Shown here: positions 57,317 to 64,000 of the stretch, piece by piece
How the letters are laid out: every line of letters starts with the position of its first letter
How positions within the stretch are numbered: the first letter of the stretch is position 1
Program-made: the position numbers and the translations under genes
Assembly (NCBI RefSeq): GCF_000143415.4
Contig: NW_003314274.1
Coordinates: forward strand, 2,152,623-2,216,622
Direction: 5' to 3'
Source of the DNA: Selaginella moellendorffii
Lineage: Eukaryota; Streptophyta; Lycopodiopsida; Selaginellales; Selaginellaceae
Length of the DNA stretch: 64,000 nucleotides
Notes under the pieces: generated by a model
Database searches by the model: none
What the model saw: only the letters and a program-made list of their open reading frames with translations
Told to the model about the DNA's origin: nothing

Positions 57317-57703
57317 TTTCAGGAATCCCCCAATTCTTGCCACATTCCTGACTCTCGCCGGATTCCTGACCTGCAGACCACATTCCTGACTCTCGAGACA
57401 CTTCCCTATTCCTGACTCTCGAGACACTTTTTTATTCCTGACTCTCGAGAAACTTCCCGATTCCTGAGTCTCGAGCCACATTCCTGATAATGATGTGGCG
57501 CCTCCTCGACCTCAGCTATATTTAGGCCGTCCTCGATCCAAGAGTGGTGGAGCTTCATCAACCTATGGTATATATAGGTTAGCCTTGTTCCATTTCTCCA
57601 CAATCTGAATCAACGCCAGTCTAAGGCCTCTTCTTTGTTTCCACTAGCTTTTCTCTTTGTCTTTTTGCATTTTCCAATCTTGATCTTGTCAGGGGTCTTG
57701 ACA
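57317..57703 (+). repeat. 5' LTR of the chromovirus
   Basis: 387 bp, equal in length to the 3' LTR. It begins TTTCAGG (TGTTAGG in the 3' LTR, so the TG end was lost here) and ends TTGACA. The U3 part contains 4-5 tandem copies of a ~26-bp unit built on ATTCCTGACTCTCGAGACAC, each with a CTCGAG core. A TATATATA box lies at 57569-57576. The probable RNA start is near 57599. Confidence 0.96.
57569..57577 (+). promoter_or_regulatory. TATA box of the 5' LTR
   Basis: TATATATAG lies 30 bp before CACAATCTGAATCAA. It is present in the 3' LTR at the same place. It places the expected transcription start at about 57597-57601. Confidence 0.75.
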
Positions 57704-57705
57704 AT

Positions 57706-57720
57706 TTGATTCAGATTGTG
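57706..57720 (+). other. Primer-binding site, self-complementary to transcript 5' end
   Basis: TTGATTCAGATTGTG begins three bases after the 5' LTR. It is the exact reverse complement of 57599-57613 in the LTR. No match to the 3' end of initiator tRNA-Met (TGGTATCAGAGC-like) is visible here. Confidence 0.75.
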
Positions 57721-57802
57721 TTTTTTCATTTTTTGATTTAGCTCGTTTTGATTGTTTGATTACCTTTGCCTTTTTTTCCCCCTTTTTCCTTTCTTCTTGC
57801 CA

Positions 57803-58765
57803 ATGGAGTCTCCAAGCCATCCTGATTTCTTTGCTGAAGTCCTTGCAAAAATCCAGTATGAGAATACCGAGTTGAAGGCAACCCTTCTTCGCATGCAGCA
57901 AGAGCTTGCTTCACTTTCGGCTCAAGGATCCAGCAAAGTTCCTGAACCGAAGGTGAGCTTCCCGGCGAAATTTTCAGGCAAGCGTTCAGAGCTTTGCGGA
58001 TTCCTGAACCAAATGGAGTTGATCTTCGCACTTCAACATCGGCGGTACCCTACTCCCGAGTCTCAAATCGGCGCGATTGGGACGTTGCTCGAAGGTGCAG
58101 CTTTGTCATGGTTTTCTCCTCTTCTGGAGAAGAGCATGAAAGGGGTCATGGTTCCAGAGCTGATGGATCTTCAATTGTTCAAAGAGAAGCTCGAAGCATG
58201 TTTTGGCGAGACGGATCGGGTTCGGGCTGCTACCACAAAGATGAGACGTCTCTCTCAGGGGTCTCGTCCTACCTCGATCTATGCTGCAGAGTTCCAACTC
58301 CTTGCTTTGGACACTCAGTGGGATGAGCGGGCCCTGATTGACCAATTTCGTTTTGGCCTCAACAACGGTGTCAAGGATTTGTTGCTCACCATGGAGGATC
58401 CCAAGGACCTGTCGGATGCCATCAACAAAGCTGTTCGATATGACAATCGTCTCTTTGAACATCGTCAGGAAAGTCACCGCGCCGCTGTTTTTCCGTCCCA
58501 GACTCAGGAATCCCAGCTTGAGTCTTCGGGGCATACTCCTGAACCTACTGCTCCGGTTCCGATGGATATTTCTGGTACTCCCCGACTCATTAGAGGGAAG
58601 TTGAGTCCTGCTGAGAAGCAACGTCGAATATCTCATAATCTTTGCCTCTATTGTGCTGATCCTAATCACAAAGCAGCTGTATGTCCCAAGAAGCCTCCTC
58701 GACTGCTCGAGTTCACTCTGCCTCAAAGTCCACCTCTATTGCAGTCAGGAAACGACCCTGTCTAA
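57803..58765 (+). CDS. gag: Chromovirus Gag
   Basis: 320 residues from the ATG at 57803 (MESPSHPDFFAEVLAK). The capsid core has the usual landmarks (VSFPAKFSGKRSELCGFLNQ, GAALSWFSPLLE, DLLLTMEDPKDLSDAI) and one zinc knuckle C-x2-C-x4-H-x4-C (CLYCADPNHKAAVC). The frame is intact. It overlaps the pol frame by about 100 nt in the -1 direction; I see no canonical slippery heptamer, so the offset could also be a mutation. Confidence 0.93.
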   Translation: MESPSHPDFFAEVLAKIQYENTELKATLLRMQQELASLSAQGSSKVPEPKVSFPAKFSGKRSELCGFLNQMELIFALQHRRYPTPESQIGAIGTLLEGAALSWFSPLLEKSMKGVMVPELMDLQLFKEKLEACFGETDRVRAATTKMRRLSQGSRPTSIYAAEFQLLALDTQWDERALIDQFRFGLNNGVKDLLLTMEDPKDLSDAINKAVRYDNRLFEHRQESHRAAVFPSQTQESQLESSGHTPEPTAPVPMDISGTPRLIRGKLSPAEKQRRISHNLCLYCADPNHKAAVCPKKPPRLLEFTLPQSPPLLQSGNDPV

Positions 58766-61700
58766 ATAGAGTAGGAGCTGTCTGTTTGGACTCCCCAAAT
58801 AAAAATCACTTTTCTTCTCTATCAAGCTCCTCACCACCTTTCATCAAAGCCACCACCAATTCCCGCAACTTCCACGTCCCATGTCTCCTTTCTTTCACCG
58901 GACAATCAGGACTCAAGGCTCTGGCATTACTGGACTCGGGTGCAACTTCCTGCTTCATGGACACGGACTTTGCTGCCCGACATCACGTTCCTCTTTCTCC
59001 TACCATATGGGATTTGAGGGTTGAAGGCATCGGCGGGCATTTTGTGTCTCCATCTTCTGGACTTAGGGAAACGTTGCCCGTTCGAGTACACATCGGGTCC
59101 ACCGTCACCGATATCGCCTTCAACATCATCAGCAGCAAGTCCTCCTCTGTGGTGCTCGGTCTTCCTTGGTTCCAACTACATCAGCCTCAGATCTGTTAGA
59201 AGGAATTACAACTCATCTCTCCCACGGCTTCCCCTGCTGTTCATCGAGTCCGAATCAGGAAAAGTTCCCTAAACTCAAATCGTGGTTCTGTTCCTGACTC
59301 CATAAAGTTTTCACCCTCTTCTTTTTCCTCTCTTCCATCTTACACTGGACCGTATCCTCATCTCATCATTCCATTTAGTCATACGCCTCCTCCTATCTCC
59401 ACAATCACTATGAAAAAACTCCTTCATGAAGAACCTCTTTTTCTTTTTGCTTTGCATGTTTCTCCTGTCAGTCTTCCTGAGAAGTATCATGATTTTGGGG
59501 ATGTGTTTGACAAGAAAAAAGCTAGTGTACTGCCTGTTCATCGGCCTTATGATTGTCCCATTGATTTACAGGAAGGAGCGTCACCTCCGTGGGGGCCTAT
59601 CTATGGGTTATCCCCGTCCGAGCTTAAGGCCCTCAAAGAGTACGTGGATGAGAACCTTGCCTCGGGCTACATTCAGCATTCGCAGTCCCCGGCTGGAGCG
59701 TCTGTCTTTTTTGTCAAGAAGAAGGATGGGAGCTTGCGGCTAGTCATCGACTACCGAGGTTTGAACAAGGTGACTGTTCGGAACCGTTATCCGCTGCCCC
59801 TGATCTCGGACCTGTTGGAACGCCTCGGCGGTGCCCGCTTCTTCACCAAGATCGACCTCCGTGGAGCATACAACCTGATCCGGATCCGGCCTGGTGATGA
59901 ATGGAAGACTGTGTTCCGAACCCGCTATGGCCACTTCGAGTACACTGTCATGCCATTTGGCTTGACAAATGCTCCAGCAGTTTTCCAACACATGGCAAAC
60001 GACGTCTTTCGGGAGTTTCTTGATCAGATGGTGATCGTTTATCTCGATGACATCCTCATCTACTCAAAAACTCAGGAGGAGCATGACGAACATGTTCGCA
60101 AGGTGCTAGCGAAGTTGCGAGAACACGGCCTATACGCAAAGCTTGAGAAATGTTCCTTTGATCAGCAGTCTGTGGAGTTCCTTGGGTACATTGTCACTCT
60201 TGAGGGTCTCACGATGGATCCTGCCAAAGTCAAGACTATTCTCGAATGGGAGCCTCCACAATCAATGTCAGACGTTCAGGTTTTCCTTGGCTTAGCCAAC
60301 TTCTACTGCAAATTCATTGATCACTACTCTGACATTGTCCTTCCTCTCACACATCTCACTCGCAAAGATGTTCCCTTCTCTTGGTCTGCTTTTGCCCAGC
60401 AGGCCTTCGACACACTCAAGGCGGCCTTCAGTTCTGCTCCTGACTTGATCCATGCTGATTCCTCACAACCTTTCTTCATCAAGGCTGACGCCTCCGACTT
60501 TGCCATTCGTGTTGTGCTGTCTCAACTCGGAGCGGATCATGAACTTCATCCGGTCGCTTTCCATTCTCAGAAATTCCAGCCTACGGAGATCAATTACGAA
60601 ATCCACGACAAGGAGCTCCTTGCCATCGTGGATTCCTTTGGAGAGTAGCGCCGTTTCTTGGAGGGGGCAAGCCATCAAACAACAGTCTGGACGGATCACA
60701 AAAATCTCAAGTACTATGCCACTTCCCGAGTTTTAAGCTGTCGTTAAGCAAGGTGGGCACAATTCCTGAGTCGGTTTGACTTTGTTATCAAGTACAGACC
60801 TGGAAAGTTTCAAGGCCTTCCTGATGCTCTTTCAAGGCGCTCCTATCTCAGTCTCAGGCCTGGTAATCCTGCCTTCGATCAACAGGATCAAGTTATCCTC
60901 GGTCCTGATCGGCTTCAAGTTATGGCAATTTCCCTGGCCCCTCAGGACTCTTCCTTGATGGATGCAATCAAAAACGATCTTCAATCCGATGATCTTGCTA
61001 GCGACATTTTCCCCCATCTTCAGGCTGGACACCCAGTGACTCCTGACTACCGGCGATTTGACGAGTTCGAGTTCTTAGATGGCTTATTGTACCGTGGGGA
61101 GCAGCTTTACGTTCCTGAAGGTGATGCTCGAAGGTTGGTCCTGATGGCGTGCCACAATAGCCCAACTGCTGGTCACTTCGGCATTGCGAAAACTTATGAG
61201 CTAGTTGCACGGGACTTTTGGTGGCCTCATATGGACGACTACATCAAAGCTTTTGTTACCTCCTGTTACACTTGTGCCCAGAATAAGGTACCTCGCCACC
61301 TTCCTTCAGGTTTGCTTCGTTCCCTTCCGGTCCCTTCAGGTCCTTGGGAATCCATCCCATGGATTTCTTGAGTGATCTTCCGAGTTCTGGAGGCTTCAAT
61401 AGCATTTTAGTCGTGGTGGATCGCTTCACAAAGATGGCGCACTTCTTGCCATATACCAAGGAGTTTTCGGGCGAGGACATGGCAAAACTGGTATTCAGGG
61501 AAATTTTCCGACTTCATGGGATTCTTACAGATGTGGTTTCGGATTGGGGGCCTCAGTTCATCTCTCATTTCTGGCAACAGTTTTTGCAGCTGCTTGGAGT
61601 GAAGGCCAACCTCTCTTCGGCATATCATCCTCAAACTGATGGGCAGCCCGAGCGAACGATTCAGACGTTGGAACAATTCTTGAGGTGCTTCATCAACTAT

Positions 61701-62504
61701 CATCAGGATAACTGGTTTGATATCCTTCCCCTTGCTGAGTTCTCCTATAACAACTCTGTTCACTCCTCTCTTCGAGTTTCCCCCTTCTTTGTGAACTCTG
61801 GCCGAAATCCCCGATTCAATCTCTCACTTCCTTCTCCATCTGAATCCTCTCGTTCAAATCCCCGCTCTGAGGCATTTATCTCCAACCTCCAGGAAATCCA
61901 CAACTCCATCTCCTTCCACCTCCATCGTGCTCAGGAATTTCATAAAACATTTGCCAATGTCCATCGTCAGGATTGTCCCCCTTACAATATCGGGGATAAA
62001 GTCTGGCTCCTCAGGCGAAATATCTCCACCACCAGGCCCTGTCCAAAACTCGATTTCAAACACCTTGGTCCTTTCCCTATCACTGCCATCATTAATCCTG
62101 TCACTTATCGCCTTGCACTTCCCTCCTCATATCAAATTCACCCTGTTTTTCACTCCTCTCTCCTTGAGCCTTATATTCCCAGTCCTATTCCAAATCGGGT
62201 CATTCCTCCGCCTCCACCAGTGCAGCTCGAGGATGGGTCTGAGTACAAGGTTCAGGACATCCTTGATTCCAAGATTTCACGGTCTAAACTCTACTATTTG
62301 GTGGACTGGAAGGGTTACGGACCTGAGAAACGCACTTGGGAACCTGCAGACAACCTACTTCATTCTCCTGACCTTGTTCAAGACTTCCACCGTCGCTATC
62401 CTTCTCTTCCCAGTCCTCATTCTTTTTCTCCATCTCCCATCCCTCACCACTCATCTCATCCTCCTCTTCGTTCTCGTTCACATCCTCGTTCCACTTATTC
62501 TTGA
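58666..62504 (+). pseudogene. pol: Chromovirus Pol, broken (protease-RT-RNase H-integrase-chromodomain)
   Basis: Domains in order: aspartic protease (LALLDSGATSCFMDTDF, ~58921), reverse transcriptase (SLRLVIDYRGLN; catalytic box VIVYLDDILIYSK near 60046), RNase H (FIKADASDFAI; ELLAIVDSF), zinc-binding integrase head (HNSPTAGHFGIAKT, CYTCAQNK), integrase core (VVVDRFTKMAHFLPY; TDVVSDWGPQF; HPQTDGQPERT) and a C-terminal chromodomain (KLYYLVDWKGYGPEKRTWEP, ~62290-62349). Breaks: a stop at 59197, stops at 60646 and 60745 in RNase H, and a frameshift near 61344-61371 at the start of the integrase core. Other stretches are open. Confidence 0.94.
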
Positions 62505-62512
62505 GGAGGGGG
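62503..62512 (+). other. Polypurine tract (plus-strand primer)
   Basis: GAGGAGGGGG overlaps the pol stop codon (TGA at 62502) and ends three bases before the 3' LTR, as expected for plus-strand priming. Confidence 0.85.
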
Positions 62513-62515
62513 TGC

Positions 62516-62902
62516 TGTTAGGAATCCCCCAATTCTTGCCACATTCCTGACTCTCACCGGATTCCTGACCTGCAGACCACATTCCTGACTCTCAAGACAC
62601 TTCCCTATTCCTGACTCTCGAGACACTTTCCTATTCCTGACTCTCGAGAAACTTCCCGATTCCTGAGTCTCGAGCCACATTCCTGATGATGATGTGGCGC
62701 CTCCTCGACCTCAGCTATATTTAGGCCGTCCTCGATCCAAGAGTGGTGGAGCTTCATCAACCTATAGTATATATAGGTTAGCCTTGTTCCATTTCTCCAC
62801 AATCTGAATCAACGCCAGTCTAAGGCCTCTTCTTTGTTTCCACTAGCTTTTCTCTTTGTCTTTTTGCATTTTCCAATCTTGATCTTGTCAGAGGTCTTGA
62901 CA
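62516..62902 (+). repeat. 3' LTR of the chromovirus
   Basis: 387 bp starting TGTTAGG and ending TTGACA, so the TG...CA ends are intact. It differs from the 5' LTR at nine positions, eight of them transitions. Confidence 0.96.
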
Positions 62903-62907
62903 GAAGG
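62903..62907 (+). repeat. Target-site duplication GAAGG, right copy
   Basis: Identical to the left copy at 57312-57316. Confidence 0.9.
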
Positions 62908-63049
62908 GTCTAAAATTCCTATATCTCACATAGTTAAAAGCTATTATATCAAACTTTCTTCTATTGTTTTTTAGCATTAAATATATTTTTTAAAAAACTC
63001 ATAAAAGTTTCTTAATTGCACTTAAAATTTTCAATATAAATTCTTCACA

Positions 63050-63170
63050 ATGTGAGTGCATGGAATATGAAAATAGAATACATAAATGTGCATATTAATT
63101 ACCCCAAAAACCTAGCTTATATACAGGAACGAGTTGTCTAGATTGAAACTAATTTGATAGCTATCAAAAT
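63050..63170 (+). repeat. Dispersed repeat family C, copy 2
   Basis: This matches 8546-8670 on the same strand with scattered differences. Confidence 0.7.
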
Positions 63171-63362
63171 CCCACTACCTTTAGTAAATAGGCCAAGATC
63201 TAGAGGAACATCAAAAGGAGCTATTAGTGAATCTATAGGCAGTGCTAGTTATTCTTGATCACTTTGTACAAATTGTTTTAGTCATTGTATATGCACAATT
63301 TGCCTATTGAATGTTATGCCAAACCTCAAAAACTTGCAATCCAACTTGCTACAACACCTAAT

Positions 63363-63484
63363 ATAGTCCCTTCCACTGAGCAAGAAGCCCTTTAAACAAA
63401 CCACGTACTGTAAGATTAGGAAAATGGACTAATACTAAGTCATCCACTTTATACTCTACAAGTGAATAATGATGGGAGTTATAG
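63363..63484 (-). pseudogene. Relic of a Ty3/gypsy integrase C-terminal domain
   Basis: On the minus strand a ~40-residue stretch reads as the end of a gypsy integrase: EYKVDDLVLVHFPNLTVRGL followed by LAQWKGLY. Family members have the same YKVGDxVLV...WKGP pattern. Flanking sequence has lost its frame. Confidence 0.55.
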
Positions 63485-64000
63485 CATTGTTGTTGTATTA
63501 TAGCATTGCATCACTTGAATGCAAGCTAGGTGTTTGATAGACTCTACTCGGACCAAGGACTCATCAAATATTAATCCCAAGATCTATCATCAACAGATCA
63601 TGGCAATCACGAAAGTAAACTCAACTCCGTTGATAATATTGGATTATGACTACGTCATATCTTCAATTAATAGAAAGACTTATACAGTTTCTCAATCACA
63701 CGGTGATATCCCATATGCCACTTTGAATAGAAGAATTATAAAGATATGCATGAAGTTTCTCAAAACCTCAAATTATTACTAAACATTCTTTCTCTATTGT
63801 GGAGTAGTTCACCTCCGTTGGTTGTAATGGATAACTAATGTATGCAATGGGATGGTATTGACCAGGCACACTCAGGCATCAACACACTTCCAATACCAAT
63901 TGCATCAACACATCTCCAAAACCAATATTAAAAGCATCCAAGTGCAAAATGAAAGGTTAAGTACAGTTAGAATATGTCAAAATTATAAGAGTTGTCAATA
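63485..64000. other. AT-rich DNA, no supported feature
   Basis: A plus-strand frame at 63519-63782 has no domain. The minus strand may continue the old integrase region, but it is too decayed to call. Confidence 0.4.

Larger units (their letters stand above)
57317..62902 (+). mobile_element. Ty3/gypsy chromovirus LTR retrotransposon, complete ends, coding region broken
   Basis: The element has 387-bp LTRs, a primer-binding region, gag, pol (protease, reverse transcriptase, RNase H, integrase) and a C-terminal chromodomain, then a polypurine tract and the 3' LTR, in 5.6 kb. The domain order and the chromodomain place it in the chromovirus branch. The coding region carries three in-frame stops and at least one frameshift, so this copy cannot make its own enzymes. 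LTRs differ at nine positions. It is flanked by a 5-bp target duplication. The primer site suggests self-priming (see findings). Confidence 0.97.
57283..62954. repeat. Hairpin repeat split by the chromovirus insertion
   Basis: Bases 57283-57313 (TTTTGATATAATAACTTTTA and onward) are the reverse complement, with about two mismatches, of 62924-62954. Removing the retrotransposon and one 5-bp target copy restores a stem of ~30 bp with a loop of ~20 bases. With the 57187-57258 hairpin beside it, this looks like a MITE-like or foldback element. Confidence 0.8.

Noticed and set aside
57335-57500. CRISPR-like array (regular direct repeats)
   Set aside because: The units are contiguous without unique spacers and lie in an LTR of a plant retrotransposon.
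58666-58765. Canonical -1 ribosomal slippery site at the gag/pol overlap
   Set aside because: No X-XXY-YYZ heptamer could be found in the overlap. The frame change is kept only as a question.

Overview
This window is nuclear DNA from a land plant, most probably the lycophyte Selaginella moellendorffii. The evidence for that is plant-specific genes (an SnRK2 kinase, a plant-type EHD with an N-terminal EH domain, a KEULE-type SEC1, a golgin candidate 2, an ALA2-type flippase), introns that are nearly all about 45-80 bp, very tight gene spacing, and a mitochondrial-type rps12 that now sits in the nucleus. The species is inferred from these traits and was not checked by a search.

Layout. (1) 1-13.2 kb is AT-rich and full of decayed repeats: an LTR-like repeat (family A) containing a GAGTCC-type hexamer array, a ~400 bp repeat (family B), a short repeat (family C), a retroelement gag relic, and a 100-base assembly gap. 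The only convincing gene is an intronless, very AT-rich ORF encoding a secreted or anchored protein with a C-terminal mannose-binding (GNA-type) lectin domain. (2) 13.2-51.2 kb is a dense gene island: EHD(-), NOP58(-), AsnRS(-), TAF6(+), golgin GC2(-), F-box/kelch(+), BUB3(-), mitochondrial-type RPS12(-), P4-ATPase ALA2(+), a broken copy of the ALA2 3' end, SnRK2(+), SEC1/KEULE(-), plastid rubredoxin(+), GLTP(-), a domesticated hAT/BED protein(+), and a SpoU/TrmH RNA methyltransferase(-). Three gene pairs are divergent with only 66-74 bp between start codons, and AAACCCTAA telo-box motifs recur upstream of start codons. (3) 51.2-64 kb returns to repeats: family B, two family A copies facing each other as a large inverted repeat, a Ty3/gypsy chromovirus with both LTRs and a 5-bp target duplication, and an integrase relic.

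The genes do not form a pathway; they are housekeeping functions (RNP assembly, translation, transcription, membrane traffic, mitosis, lipid transport). The most interesting signal is in the chromovirus. The sequence just after its 5' LTR is perfectly complementary over 15 nt to the sequence about 30 bp after the LTR TATA box, which is where the transcript should begin. That is the layout expected for Tf1/sushi-type self-primed reverse transcription rather than tRNA priming. The element also inserted into the loop of a pre-existing hairpin repeat.
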